Positions 6,926 to 15,682 of a stretch of 23,816 nt of DNA are shown in pieces. The DNA is from Prevotellaceae bacterium UBA1720 (lineage in GTDB: Bacteria; Bacteroidota; Bacteroidia; Bacteroidales; Bacteroidaceae), in NCBI GenBank assembly GCA_002317475.1, contig DCIS01000175.1, positions 1 to 23,816 on the forward strand. The letters are read 5' to 3'. Both the position numbers and the translations under genes were made by a program. The notes below the pieces were generated by a model that made no database searches, was not told the DNA's origin, and saw nothing but the letters and a program-made list of their open reading frames with translations. The first letter of the stretch is position 1, and each line of letters opens with the position of its first letter.

Positions 6926-7903
6926 TCCTGTCTTGAGGTTGATCTGAAACGATTGGGCGGGAAGGATGTCACATTTTCCATCCTTGATGATCAGGGGGAA
7001 GATGATTGTCTTTGAGTTGGGCAGGTCGGGGTCCATCCATCTGTCACCTACATATAGATAGGTGGTCTGTTTGCTGCCTTTGATGGTCAGGATGGAGGCA
7101 GCCTGAGTGTCGTAAGCTATTCTGTCGCCGATGTTCTCCAGCGGACTCCAGCCCTCAGTCATCCGTTCGGAATAGGACAGTTTGCATTGGTTGGGATCCC
7201 ATCCAGTACAGGCAGAGGAGAGCATGTAGTATTTGCCTTCCACCTTGACGATGGCAGGAGCTTCGCGACTCTTACCCTTGAAGAGCGTGGTGCATGACTC
7301 GGCCGAGAGGTAGTCGTCCTTCAGTTTGAAGAATCCCAGGTGCTGGTTTTCTTCGATCGTAGAGATGAAATAGGCCGTGCCGTCATCATCAACGAACACA
7401 TTGCAATCACGACTTTTGATGCCCAATGGTCGTTCGCCGGAATGGAAGGTGTAGGGCCCCGTAATGTTGTCTGCATAGAAGACACCGGCTTCGCTGGCAC
7501 CATAGTTGTGCCCTTCCCAATGACACCAAACGACGTATTTCTTCGTCTTCTTGTTGTATAGCAGTTTGGGACGCTCGATAAACCGTCCCTTGCCCAGGTC
7601 TGGATGGGTGACACCATTCTGGATGATCTTCCCTTCAAACTTCCAGTGTTGCAAGTCGCGTGATGAATACATGTTTACGTCTGGGTTCCAGGACTTGCTC
7701 CGGTCCTCCCCAATCATATACCATGTCTTTCCTACCTGAAGGAATCCTGCCCCGTGTGCCTGAACTACGTTGCCCTCGGTATCGCGCCAGAGTTCACCGT
7801 TCTGGATGGTAACCCAATCCTTGCCTTTGGCCATAGTTGTCAACGCTGTCAGGAGCATGATCAGCGTCATCATACGTCTTGTATTCATCATCATATCTAC
7901 CAT
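6908..7903 (-). CDS. Secreted GH43-family glycosidase (galactan 1,3-beta-galactosidase-like)
   Basis: This five-bladed beta-propeller glycosidase is probably periplasmic or outer-membrane exposed and resembles the GH43 branch containing exo-beta-1,3-galactanases. Supporting motifs are HGAGFL (50-55), TWYMIGEDRS (60-69), VNMYSSRDLQHWK (76-88), IERPKLLYNKKTKKYVVW (109-126), SRDCNVFVDDDGTAYFIS (164-181) and REAPAIV (213-219), where Glu214 sits at the usual general-acid position. The N-terminus has a hydrophobic signal peptide (MMTLIMLLTALTTMAKG); the true start could be any of several in-frame ATGs within the first 12 codons. The gene begins 2 bases after the BASS transporter stop, so the two are co-transcribed. 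Length (331) is normal for a single-domain member. The substrate is inferred from family likeness and from the GH2 and galE neighbours. Confidence 0.85.
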   Translation of the reverse strand: MVDMMMNTRRMMTLIMLLTALTTMAKGKDWVTIQNGELWRDTEGNVVQAHGAGFLQVGKTWYMIGEDRSKSWNPDVNMYSSRDLQHWKFEGKIIQNGVTHPDLGKGRFIERPKLLYNKKTKKYVVWCHWEGHNYGASEAGVFYADNITGPYTFHSGERPLGIKSRDCNVFVDDDGTAYFISTIEENQHLGFFKLKDDYLSAESCTTLFKGKSREAPAIVKVEGKYYMLSSACTGWDPNQCKLSYSERMTEGWSPLENIGDRIAYDTQAASILTIKGSKQTTYLYVGDRWMDPDLPNSKTIIFPLIIKDGKCDILPAQSFQINLKTGEIKTP

Positions 7904-7905
7904 GA

Positions 7906-8832
7906 TTATTTATTGTATTTCTTGAAGATTTGTGCGGCAATGCTTCCCGAGAAATTATGCCATACGGAGAACATGGCTCCAGGAACGGCGGCCATGGGGA
8001 ACATGGCAAAATGAGTGGTGGCAAGCGATGTGGCCAAACCGGAGTTCTGCATGCCCACCTCGATACTGATAGCCCTACGTTTGGATGGTGAAAGGCGAAG
8101 CAAGCGTCCTGCACCATATCCCAATGCCAGTCCCAGCACGTTGTGCAGCACCACTGCCAAGGCTACGATTAAGCTGCATGACAGGATGTTAGCTGCATTG
8201 TGCGAGACAATAATGCCGATGATGGCGGCAATGGATAATGTAGATACCATGGGTAGGAAGGGGACAACCTTCTCCGTCAGGGTCTTGAAGTAGTGACTGG
8301 CCAGGAATCCTATTATAATTGGTGCGATGACCACTTGTACAATGCTCATGAACATGCCGATCACGTCCACATCGACACTCTTTCCCGCCAGCAGCAGTAC
8401 CAAGGCCGGAGTCACGATGGGGGCCAGGAGGGTAGAAACGCCTGTCATGGCTACACTCAGTGCCACATCTCCCTTTGCCAGATAGCAGATGACGTTGCTG
8501 GCCGTTCCCCCAGGACAACAACCTACCAGTATGACGCCTAAGGCCAGTTGCTGAGGCAGATTCAGCAGTTTGCAGATGAGCCATGCCAGGAGAGGCATGA
8601 TCAGAAACTGAGCCAATTCGCCAATGGCGATGTCCTTGGGGTGAAGCAGTACGGGTTTGAAGTCAGAGGGTTTGAGCGTAAGGCCCATACCGAACATTAT
8701 CACGCCCAACATGGGAGTAATGACCGAGGGGGCAATCCATGTGAAGGATGCTGGCACAAACAGACTCAGTGCCGTGACAGCCAAAACAATCAGCGTGATA
8801 TTGGATGCTATGATGGAGGCAATTTTTTTCAC
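7906..8832 (-). CDS. BASS-family (bile acid:sodium symporter-like) transporter
   Basis: The 308-residue integral membrane protein belongs to the bile acid:Na+ symporter (BASS) superfamily, whose bacterial members carry bile acids, pantoate, keto acids or other organic anions with sodium. About nine or ten hydrophobic segments run through the sequence. The family signature motifs GCCPGGTASN (104-113) and EVGMQNSGLA (258-267) lie in the two crossover regions that form the sodium sites. There is no signal peptide beyond the first membrane helix. It lies 74 bases after the GH2 gene and 2 bases before GH43 on the same strand, so it probably belongs to that operon. Its substrate here is unknown; a sugar-derived acid would be a guess from context. 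Confidence 0.92.
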   Translation of the reverse strand: MKKIASIIASNITLIVLAVTALSLFVPASFTWIAPSVITPMLGVIMFGMGLTLKPSDFKPVLLHPKDIAIGELAQFLIMPLLAWLICKLLNLPQQLALGVILVGCCPGGTASNVICYLAKGDVALSVAMTGVSTLLAPIVTPALVLLLAGKSVDVDVIGMFMSIVQVVIAPIIIGFLASHYFKTLTEKVVPFLPMVSTLSIAAIIGIIVSHNAANILSCSLIVALAVVLHNVLGLALGYGAGRLLRLSPSKRRAISIEVGMQNSGLATSLATTHFAMFPMAAVPGAMFSVWHNFSGSIAAQIFKKYNK

Positions 8833-8906
8833 TTGTGAATTAGTATTTGCATTTATCTATCGAGGGAATTCTATTTCGTTATTCATGATTGAAATAATCG
8901 GGGATA

Positions 8907-11408
8907 TCACTTACTTATCATTATTTCTTTGGTGAAAGGTGTGTCAAACCCTTCGACATAGACCCTTACTATGCCCGTTCCACATTCAGTGGTAGATTGC
9001 AGACGGATCAGTCCCTCACCGAAATAGGTGTTGAGTGACGTGGTGCGCCATGATTCCTCTCTGCGCATATCACCCGTCTCAACACCGAGCAAACGGACAG
9101 GACCCTCTGTCTCTACACGGAACTTCCTCGGTTGCATCTGCTGCAGTCTTCCTTCCTTGTCCGTGAGTTTGATGCGAATGTGCGATACAGTATGCTGTGG
9201 GGTGCGTTCCGTCATGTCTGCAAGAAGAGGCTGAAGGGTGGTATAGTCGGCATCAAGAAGCACGTTGGCCACATTACCATGGTTGATGAGCGAATCGCGC
9301 AGAACTTCCTTTCCGTCCTTGTATCCAACAGCAAGCACCTTACCCTGACGGGCAGGCAACTGCAGGGTGATGCAGTGGTCGGGATAGTCCTTTGCCACAC
9401 GTGGTTTCAAGGGCAACTGAGGATTGCTCCACATGGGGAAGAAGAACTGCACGGAGTCACAGGTGGTGTAACAACGGATCTGCACACACCGAGAGTCGGT
9501 GTAGGGTAGGTCCCATGTGTCTGCCATAGGGGGGTACTGCCAGTGATCGGTACCCATGGCCTGGTCGAAGCAGTTATCACGAACCACCAGTTTCAGATAG
9601 TCCTCGCCCTGGTTGGTGAGCTTGTCGTATCCACCCTTCCACGTCTGACGGTAATAGGCAGCCTGTGGACGTTCCTTCAATGTCATGTCAAAGGGGCATG
9701 AGCACCATCCCTTTGCCGGCCATGGCGATGACTCACCCAGGTAATCCACTCCTGCCCAGAAGAAGGAACCGGCAATGAAATCATTCTCCTCGACGAAATG
9801 CCATGGGTTTTCCTCCACGAAATCACGTACGATGTTCTCGCGTAGACCGGAATAGTATACGAATGCCTCTGTCACCATCATCTTGCGGTTGGGATGACGC
9901 TTGTGATCGGTGATCATACGTGGTTCGAGGTAGTTGTAGCCTACAAGGTCTGTCACCTCGCCAAACTTATCCTCAAAGCCCTGCTGGCAAGCCACCAGGG
10001 TAGGGCGTGTCTCGTCCAGTGACTTCACCAGGTCGTTCAGCATACGGGCTCTCTCCACTCCCTCGTTCGTCTTGCTCCAGGCCTCCTGTACCTCGTTGCC
10101 TATACTCCATACAATGACCGAAGGATGATTCCTATCACGCAGCACCATATCGGTAATATCGCCTTTAGCGTTTTCGTCGAAGAAAGGAGCGTAATAACCT
10201 GATTTCCATTTATCAAACGCCTCGTCAATCACTAGTAATCCGAGTGAATCACAGATGTCGAAGAACTCAGGTGAAGGAGGGTTGTGCGAACAACGTATGG
10301 CATTGCAGCCTATGTCCTTCAATGCTTTCAGACGACGTTGCCATACCTCGTCTGGTACAGCCACACCGAGGCTTCCAGCATCCTGATGCAGGCACATGCC
10401 TTTCAGTTTCATGGGTTGTTCGTTCAGGGTGAATCCCTTGTCAGCATCGAAATGGAAGATGCGATAGCCGAAGGGGGTACGTACCTCGTCAAGCAGGGTG
10501 CCGCGTGAGTCGACCAACTGTGTAACGGCTGTGTAGAGATAGGGTGTCTCTACAGACCATCGCTTGCTTACCTTATCTTTCACCACCTTGCCTTCAGCAT
10601 CGAGGATGGTGTTCCTGACCCTGAAGGTCTTTCCTCTGTCAGCCTTTGCCGTGTCTATCTCAGCCTCAACGCGCACCGATCCGTCAGCTTCCGTACGAAC
10701 GAAGATGCCGTTAGTCTTCAGGTGGGTGGCAGATGTGACTTTCAGCCACACATGGCGGTAAATGCCTGACCCCGTGTACCATCGCGACTGTTCCTCGCGG
10801 TTGACATGCACCACGATGCGATTCTTTCCCTTTATATATAAATAAGGTGTAATGTCAAATTCAAATCCTGTATAGCCATACATGTGATAGCCCAGACGAT
10901 GACCGTTGAGCCATACCGTAGCCCTGTGGTACACACCATCAAACTCCATTGAGTACCTTTGACCCTTTTTGGTCGAGGATGGAAGTTCAAACTCCTTGGT
11001 ATAAATGCCTTGTCCACCGGGGAGGTATCCTGCCGAGCCACCCACGCTTGATTCGAATGGCAATTCGCTGCTCCAATCATGGGGTATCTGTACCTCCCTG
11101 AATACACCTGCAGCATCTGTGTTGGTCTGCGTACTCTTGCCGTTAGTGACCTCAGAAGCCGTTACCTGTGCTTGTTCGGGCTCTGTGTCGTCTGTTACCT
11201 TGGTCTTTGTTGCCGATTTCTGCTCTTCGAGAAGTGGATTGTCGGGGATATTGAACAGACGAAGGGTACTGAGTACATCCTCCCTGTCCTTGCATAGGCG
11301 GAATTGCCATCCCTGGTCAAACGTCAATTTCTGACGAATGGCTTGCTTCGCACTACATAGCAGGCATGTGCTTACTACGAAAAGGAATAAGAATATTTTC
11401 TTCATCAA
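8907..11408 (-). CDS. GH2 beta-galactosidase, secreted
   Basis: This 833-residue glycoside hydrolase family 2 enzyme hydrolyses terminal beta-galactosides (other GH2 activities are possible). A signal peptide occupies residues 1-20 (FLFLFVVSTCLLCSA). The sugar-binding beta-sandwich shows IPHDW (108-112), FDGVYHRATVWLNG (156-169) and WYTGSGIYRHVWL (210-222). The TIM barrel shows LKGMCLHQDAG (335-345), CSHNPPSPEFFDICDSLG (373-390), acid/base Glu439 in SIGNEVQE and nucleophile Glu514 in MVTEAF. Two oddities are visible. An acidic T/E/Q/K-rich insertion of about 45 residues (55-100) interrupts the first domain. The immunoglobulin-like second domain is unusually short, passing almost directly from NTILDAEGKVV to SVETPYLYT. 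The gene follows the hybrid kinase by 54 bases without a clear promoter of its own. Confidence 0.93.
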   Translation of the reverse strand: MMKKIFLFLFVVSTCLLCSAKQAIRQKLTFDQGWQFRLCKDREDVLSTLRLFNIPDNPLLEEQKSATKTKVTDDTEPEQAQVTASEVTNGKSTQTNTDAAGVFREVQIPHDWSSELPFESSVGGSAGYLPGGQGIYTKEFELPSSTKKGQRYSMEFDGVYHRATVWLNGHRLGYHMYGYTGFEFDITPYLYIKGKNRIVVHVNREEQSRWYTGSGIYRHVWLKVTSATHLKTNGIFVRTEADGSVRVEAEIDTAKADRGKTFRVRNTILDAEGKVVKDKVSKRWSVETPYLYTAVTQLVDSRGTLLDEVRTPFGYRIFHFDADKGFTLNEQPMKLKGMCLHQDAGSLGVAVPDEVWQRRLKALKDIGCNAIRCSHNPPSPEFFDICDSLGLLVIDEAFDKWKSGYYAPFFDENAKGDITDMVLRDRNHPSVIVWSIGNEVQEAWSKTNEGVERARMLNDLVKSLDETRPTLVACQQGFEDKFGEVTDLVGYNYLEPRMITDHKRHPNRKMMVTEAFVYYSGLRENIVRDFVEENPWHFVEENDFIAGSFFWAGVDYLGESSPWPAKGWCSCPFDMTLKERPQAAYYRQTWKGGYDKLTNQGEDYLKLVVRDNCFDQAMGTDHWQYPPMADTWDLPYTDSRCVQIRCYTTCDSVQFFFPMWSNPQLPLKPRVAKDYPDHCITLQLPARQGKVLAVGYKDGKEVLRDSLINHGNVANVLLDADYTTLQPLLADMTERTPQHTVSHIRIKLTDKEGRLQQMQPRKFRVETEGPVRLLGVETGDMRREESWRTTSLNTYFGEGLIRLQSTTECGTGIVRVYVEGFDTPFTKEIMISK

Positions 11409-11462
11409 AGGTGGGTGTTAGCTTTTGGAATTATTTTAGCGGTAGGGATTTATAGATCCCAC

Positions 11463-13262
11463 TTAAATGGTTTGGGCCAACATTTTGATCAGTTCCGTGA
11501 CATTAATGGGTTTTGCCAGATGGCCGTTCATGCCTACACGTAATGCCTCTCGTTTGTCTTCCTCGAAGGCATTGGCGGTCATGGCAAGGATAGGAATCTG
11601 TGACTTAACGGTATCGGGAAGTCTTCTGATGTTCAGCGTGGCCTCATATCCGTTCATGTTGGGCATCTGGATATCCATAAGGATAGCGTCATAATAACCG
11701 GCACTTTTCTCCTGTAGCATCTGTACGCATTTTACGCCGTCTTCAGCGTGCTCAATGACCAGCCCAACTTCGCAGAGGATCTCTATCGCTATCTCAGCAT
11801 TGAGTTCGTTGTCCTCGGCCAGAAGTATGCGCTTTCCCTGGAAGTATGAATCGCTCAGTGTACCTTTGACGTGGTAGGTTTGCTCGGCGTTTTCCTGAAT
11901 CTTGTGGGATAGGGTGATGGTGACGGTTGTACCTACGCCCTGCTGACTCTGTACATTGATGACGCCCCCCATGAGGTCCAGCAGACGTTTCACGATAGGC
12001 ATGCCCAGACCCGTTCCTTCGATCTTGTTGTCCGTGGTGTTCTTCTCACGTGCGAATTCCTCAAACAGATGTGGCAGGAACTCCTCGCTCATACCAATGC
12101 CTGTATCGGCAATGGTGGTACGATACATGGCGTATCCTTCACGTTCACAGGGTATTTCGCTGATCTGCATGCTGATGCTACCACCAGTGTTGGTGTACTT
12201 GTATGCGTTGGAGAGAATGTTGATGAACACTTCGCGCACCTTGGTGATGTCGCATAGCATGTGGTGATGCTGCACGTCAATCTGATGTGTGTAGGTAATG
12301 CCCTTCTGCGTCATCATCTCATGGAAGATGGAGTAGAGCGTATCGTCAAACTGTTCCACACTCCATTCCGTCTCTTCCACCACTATGGCACCCTTCTCAA
12401 TGCGAGCCATCTCGAGGACATTGTTGATGATGGATAGCAATACGTTGCTCGAACTCTCTATCTTCTTCAGATAATCCTCGCGCTTGTCCTGTTCCTCCTG
12501 ATGCTTGCGTAGCAGGTTGGTAAAACCAATGATGGCATTCATAGGAGTGCGGATGTCATGACTCATGTTGAAGAGGAACGAGGTCTTGGCAGCATTGGAC
12601 TCCTCAGCTTGATTGCGAGCCTTCTCCATTTCGGTGTTCAGCTTCATGATCTCCTCCATCATGGCAGTCTTGTCCTGAAGGATGAAGGACTGTATCTTCT
12701 TGTTTACCAGGAAACAAGTGATGAATAGACCAAACAGGGTGAAGGGCACGATGATGGTCAGATTGAATGCCAGTACATCAGCGTCCTGTGTCAACGAGGC
12801 TGCTATCACGTAGAGGGTCAGATTGCCCAGGATGAGTATCACGTTATGCAGCGCGTTGTCGATGAACAGGAGCGGCATAGCGAAGATCATGATGGCAAAT
12901 GTCAGAGACTCGCGGTGTGGCTCAATGACCGTGCCGTATGCTGCACAGGTGCAAAGCACCATTGTTGCAAAAACACAGACGGCAGGGGTGGTGAGGGCAG
13001 GCTTTCGTTTGAGCAGGGTGTTGGAGAGAACGAAGAAAAGAACACAGAAACCCCATACAAAATAATAGCAGTTGCGGCTACTCTCGAGGGCTGTGTTAAT
13101 GAAACTCAGTCCGTATAGAATGACAGAGATGAGAGAAGCCATCATGGGGTACAAGGACAGACTAAGCCTGTTCACCTCTGTCAGGCGCGGTTTAACCTTC
13201 TCGTAGGTCTCCCTGTCCGTTCCGGCATAGAGCAGTATGTTCTTGATCTTTTCCTGCATCAA
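11463..13262 (-). CDS. Membrane hybrid histidine kinase with receiver domain
   Basis: This 599-residue sensor has about six membrane helices between residues 38 and 187 with short loops, so it probably senses a membrane or small-molecule signal rather than using a large periplasmic domain. A coiled linker (197-225) leads to the HisKA domain with H-box FNMSHDIRTP (phosphoacceptor His235). The HATPase domain has an N-box (INILSNAYKYT), a G1 box (ADTGIGM) and a G2 box (GTGLGMPIVKRL). The C-terminal receiver has LLAEDNELN, phosphoacceptor Asp530 in LMDIQMPNMNG, AMTANAF and the conserved lysine in GHLAKP. There is no DNA-binding output domain, unlike the hybrid two-component systems of polysaccharide loci, so it must pass phosphate to a separate protein not in this window. 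It lies 74 bases after galE and 54 before GH2. Confidence 0.93.
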   Translation of the reverse strand: MMQEKIKNILLYAGTDRETYEKVKPRLTEVNRLSLSLYPMMASLISVILYGLSFINTALESSRNCYYFVWGFCVLFFVLSNTLLKRKPALTTPAVCVFATMVLCTCAAYGTVIEPHRESLTFAIMIFAMPLLFIDNALHNVILILGNLTLYVIAASLTQDADVLAFNLTIIVPFTLFGLFITCFLVNKKIQSFILQDKTAMMEEIMKLNTEMEKARNQAEESNAAKTSFLFNMSHDIRTPMNAIIGFTNLLRKHQEEQDKREDYLKKIESSSNVLLSIINNVLEMARIEKGAIVVEETEWSVEQFDDTLYSIFHEMMTQKGITYTHQIDVQHHHMLCDITKVREVFINILSNAYKYTNTGGSISMQISEIPCEREGYAMYRTTIADTGIGMSEEFLPHLFEEFAREKNTTDNKIEGTGLGMPIVKRLLDLMGGVINVQSQQGVGTTVTITLSHKIQENAEQTYHVKGTLSDSYFQGKRILLAEDNELNAEIAIEILCEVGLVIEHAEDGVKCVQMLQEKSAGYYDAILMDIQMPNMNGYEATLNIRRLPDTVKSQIPILAMTANAFEEDKREALRVGMNGHLAKPINVTELIKMLAQTI

Positions 13263-13311
13263 ATGTTGTTGCTATTGTCTTAAGTAACTTATCACCATCT
13301 ACTTGTAATAT

Positions 13312-13326
13312 ATCCCCCCCGGGGAT
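13312..13326 (-). terminator. GC hairpin after galE
   Basis: On the minus strand ATCCCC, a 3-base loop and GGGGAT form a 6-bp stem 10 bases after the galE stop. There is no strong T-tract, so it may only weaken read-through into the kinase gene. Confidence 0.35.
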
Positions 13327-13336
13327 TCTCTCTTGT

Positions 13337-14353
13337 TTATTCCTCATAACCCTTGGGGTTGTTCTTCTGGAAATGCCATGAGTCGCGACACATTTCCTCG
13401 ATACCGAACTGTGCCTCCCAACCCAACTCTGCTTTAGCCTTTGCGGGGTTGCAGTAGCAAGTAGCAATATCACCTGGACGGCGAGGCTTGATGGCATAAG
13501 GCACCTTCAGACCATTAGCCTTCTCGAAGGCCTTGACTACGTCCAGTACGCTGTAGCCATGACCTGTACCGAGGTTGTAGATAGCCAGACCCTTGTTCTC
13601 CTGGATAGCCTTCAGGGCACATACGTGACCATTGGCAAGGTCTACTACGTGGATGTAGTCGCGCACACCAGTACCATCGTGGGTGTCATAGTCGTCGCCA
13701 AAGATACCCAGTTCCTGACGCATACCAATGGCTGTCTGGGTGATGTAGGGCATCAGGTTGTTGGGGATACCGTTGGGATTCTCGCCAATCAGACCACTCT
13801 CATGTGCACCAATGGGGTTGAAATAGCGCAGCAGTACCACATTCCACTCAGGATCAGCCTTCTGCACGTCCATCAGCACCTGCTCCAGCATAGACTTGGT
13901 CCAGCCGTAGGGGTTGGTGCACTGACCCTTGGGACACTCCTCGGTGATGGGGATAATGGCGGGGTCACCGTAGACTGTGGCGCTGGATGAGAAGATGATG
14001 TTCTTGCATCCGTGCTTACGCATCACGTCCACCAGCACGAACACACCATTCATATTGTTTTCGTAGTACTCCAGAGGTTTTGCTACAGACTCGCCAACAG
14101 CCTTGAGTCCGGCAAAGTTGATGACTGCATCAATCTTGTGGTCGGTGAAGAGTTTCTCCATTGCTTCACGGTCGCGGATATCAGCTTCAACGAAGGGTAC
14201 CTCCTTGCCGATGATCTTCTCCACACGGCGAATGGCCTCAACCTTGGAGTTGATGAGATTGTCTACTACGACTACAGAGTGACCAGCCTTGTCCAATTCG
14301 ATGAGCGTGTGGCTACCGATATAGCCTGCACCTCCAGTAAGTAAGATGTTCAT
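13337..14353 (-). CDS. galE: UDP-glucose 4-epimerase
   Basis: GalE interconverts UDP-galactose and UDP-glucose in the cytoplasm, linking galactose breakdown (Leloir pathway) and surface glycan synthesis. The 338-residue product matches the length of E. coli GalE and aligns by position: NAD-binding TGGAGYIGSH (6-15), catalytic serine in FSSSATVYG (121-129, Ser124), and Tyr149 and Lys153 in PYGWTKS. The C-terminal substrate-binding part contains LRYFNPIGAHESG and the GTGVRDYIHVVDLA segment. It has a minus-strand TAnnTTTG box about 75 bases upstream. It is the first gene of a same-strand run of five and diverges from a mutarotase-fold gene, which supports a galactose theme. galK and galT are not in the window. 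Confidence 0.97.
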   Translation of the reverse strand: MNILLTGGAGYIGSHTLIELDKAGHSVVVVDNLINSKVEAIRRVEKIIGKEVPFVEADIRDREAMEKLFTDHKIDAVINFAGLKAVGESVAKPLEYYENNMNGVFVLVDVMRKHGCKNIIFSSSATVYGDPAIIPITEECPKGQCTNPYGWTKSMLEQVLMDVQKADPEWNVVLLRYFNPIGAHESGLIGENPNGIPNNLMPYITQTAIGMRQELGIFGDDYDTHDGTGVRDYIHVVDLANGHVCALKAIQENKGLAIYNLGTGHGYSVLDVVKAFEKANGLKVPYAIKPRRPGDIATCYCNPAKAKAELGWEAQFGIEEMCRDSWHFQKNNPKGYEE

Positions 14354-14427
14354 GATCTTTATTTTTCAGTTAGTATTTTGTTTGAGTTAACATAATAATC
14401 CATGTGGACATTTTTTGTTTTCAAACA

Positions 14428-14435
14428 CAAAGGTA
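14428..14435 (-). promoter_or_regulatory. -7 box for galE
   Basis: On the minus strand the sequence reads TACCTTTG, an exact TAnnTTTG match. No good -33 TTTG is seen. The predicted leader is about 68 bases. Confidence 0.5.
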
Positions 14436-14498
14436 ATGAATACTTTTCATATTTAATAATCTTTAAGTGAATTTTTTACACATATTTTATAAGGAAAA

Positions 14499-14530
14499 TG
14501 TGAATCGTGTTGAATAATTTTGTATCTTTG
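14499..14530 (+). promoter_or_regulatory. Promoter for the mutarotase-fold gene
   Basis: TATCTTTG at 14523-14530 is an exact -7 box. TGTG at 14499-14502 is a three-of-four -33 match with a 20-base spacer. It points away from the galE promoter in a shared intergenic region and fixes the start of the next gene at 14565. Confidence 0.65.
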
Positions 14531-14564
14531 CAGTAAACATAGTGTGTTTATTCAAAAAAGTATC

Positions 14565-15419
14565 ATGAAAAAAGTACTGATTATTGCCATTTCACTCCTA
14601 ACCACAACCGTGGCAATGGCACAATGGGGACCACGTCGCCCTGCAAAACAACCCGCAGAAAACTATGAACTTAAAGCATCCAATGGTCGTGCCAGTATGG
14701 TGATTGATGCCGCTAATGGTGCACGTATCATGTCGCTGAGGTGGGACTCTACGGAGGTTATCTCCCAGAATCCTGCACCCAACATGTACGGCAGTACCTT
14801 CTGGACTAGTCCACAGAAAGAATGGAACTGGCCTCCCGTTCATGAGCATGACATGGGTAAATACCTTGTTGCGGAACAGGATGGACAGATCATTATGACC
14901 AGCCAGCTCTCAGAAAAGATACCCCTTCGCATCAAGAAGACATTCTCTGCCAAGGGTAAGGATTTCGTCATCACCTACACCATCACCAACGAGGGTGAGA
15001 CCGAACGTAGTGTGGCACCATGGGAGGTAACACGTGTGCCAGGTGAGGGTACGATCTCCTTCTATGCTCCCGTTGACAAGATATGGCCAGCAGGACTGAT
15101 GGACTTCAAGAATGTCAAGGGGATGGCAACCTTCAACATCGACAAGGTGGCCAAGCAGCGTAAGATCAATGCTAATGGTACCAGCAAGACGAAGGGACTC
15201 AGTTACTTACGTTATGAGAACAATGGACTGGTGCTGGAGAAGACTTTCCCAGACCTGAAAGATGGTGAGGCTGCTCCAGGTGAGGACGAGATACAGGTGT
15301 ATGTGCATGACAATGCCCTCTATTGTGAGTTGGAGGAGCAAGGTGCGTACAAACTGCTTAAGCCTGGTGAAAGCCTGGAATGGACCGTCACCTGGCGTCT
15401 GAGCCAAGGAAAGAAGTAG
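14565..15419 (+). CDS. Secreted galactose-mutarotase-superfamily (DUF4380-like) protein
   Basis: The 284-residue product has a clear signal peptide (MKKVLIIAISLLTTTVAMA, cleavage before QWGP) and an all-beta pattern. GARIMSLRWDSTEVIS and MYGSTFWTSPQKEWNWPP resemble the aldose-epimerase-like DUF4380 group within the galactose mutarotase fold, and LKPGESLEWTVTWRL is the usual closing strand. I cannot pick out the His/Glu pair of true aldose 1-epimerases, so activity is uncertain; a carbohydrate-binding or epimerase role in the periplasm is the likeliest guess. The start is the ATG at 14565; a longer frame from TTG at 14520 would contain the promoter -7 box and is rejected. It diverges from galE. 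The stop codon is also the first TAG of the 10-bp repeat array. Confidence 0.78.
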   Translation: MKKVLIIAISLLTTTVAMAQWGPRRPAKQPAENYELKASNGRASMVIDAANGARIMSLRWDSTEVISQNPAPNMYGSTFWTSPQKEWNWPPVHEHDMGKYLVAEQDGQIIMTSQLSEKIPLRIKKTFSAKGKDFVITYTITNEGETERSVAPWEVTRVPGEGTISFYAPVDKIWPAGLMDFKNVKGMATFNIDKVAKQRKINANGTSKTKGLSYLRYENNGLVLEKTFPDLKDGEAAPGEDEIQVYVHDNALYCELEEQGAYKLLKPGESLEWTVTWRLSQGKK

Positions 15420-15597
15420 GAAAGAATAGGAATATCTAGGTAAGACTAGGAATACCTAGGAAAACCCTAGGAAACCCTAGAAAGACCTAGGAAACCCTAG
15501 GAAACCCTAGAAAGACCTAGGAAGCCCTAGAAAGACCTAGGAAAACCTAGGAAGTCTAGGAGTACCTAGGACAACCTAGGAAATCCTAGAAAGCTAG
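15417..15597 (+). repeat. 10-bp tandem array with 17 CTAG tetramers
   Basis: About 18 units of TAGGAAAccC type follow one another at a 10-base period (one unit of 11, one of 9), starting on the TAG stop codon of the preceding gene. Bases 15431-15600 contain 17 CTAG tetramers and nine CCTAGG palindromes. Units alternate between TAGGAAA and TAGAAAG types in the middle. No reading frame is kept. Function unknown. Confidence 0.95.
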
Positions 15598-15622
15598 ACT
15601 AATCCGCACCTCCACATCATAG

Positions 15623-15654
15623 CAAAGGCTGACTCCGAAAAGAGCCAGCCTTTG
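15623..15654. terminator. Hairpin between convergent mutarotase-fold and GH30 genes
   Basis: CAAAGGCTG (15623-15631) pairs with CAGCCTTTG (15646-15654), and CTC with GAG inside them across one A-C mismatch. Neither side has a clear T-tract, so it may act as a bidirectional stop or a 3'-end stabiliser. Confidence 0.5.
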
Positions 15655-15682
15655 TCATATACATGATTTGGGAGTGAATGTG

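Noticed and set aside
11441..11457. GGGAT/ATCCC hairpin between the kinase and GH2 genes as a terminator
   Set aside because: The stem is 5 bp with no T-tract; too weak to call.
13559..13990. 143-codon frame opposite galE
   Set aside because: It is an antisense shadow of the galE coding sequence, with no independent evidence.
15417..15597. CRISPR array
   Set aside because: The repeated unit is 10 bases with no 20-40 base spacers and no cas genes; it is a plain tandem repeat.
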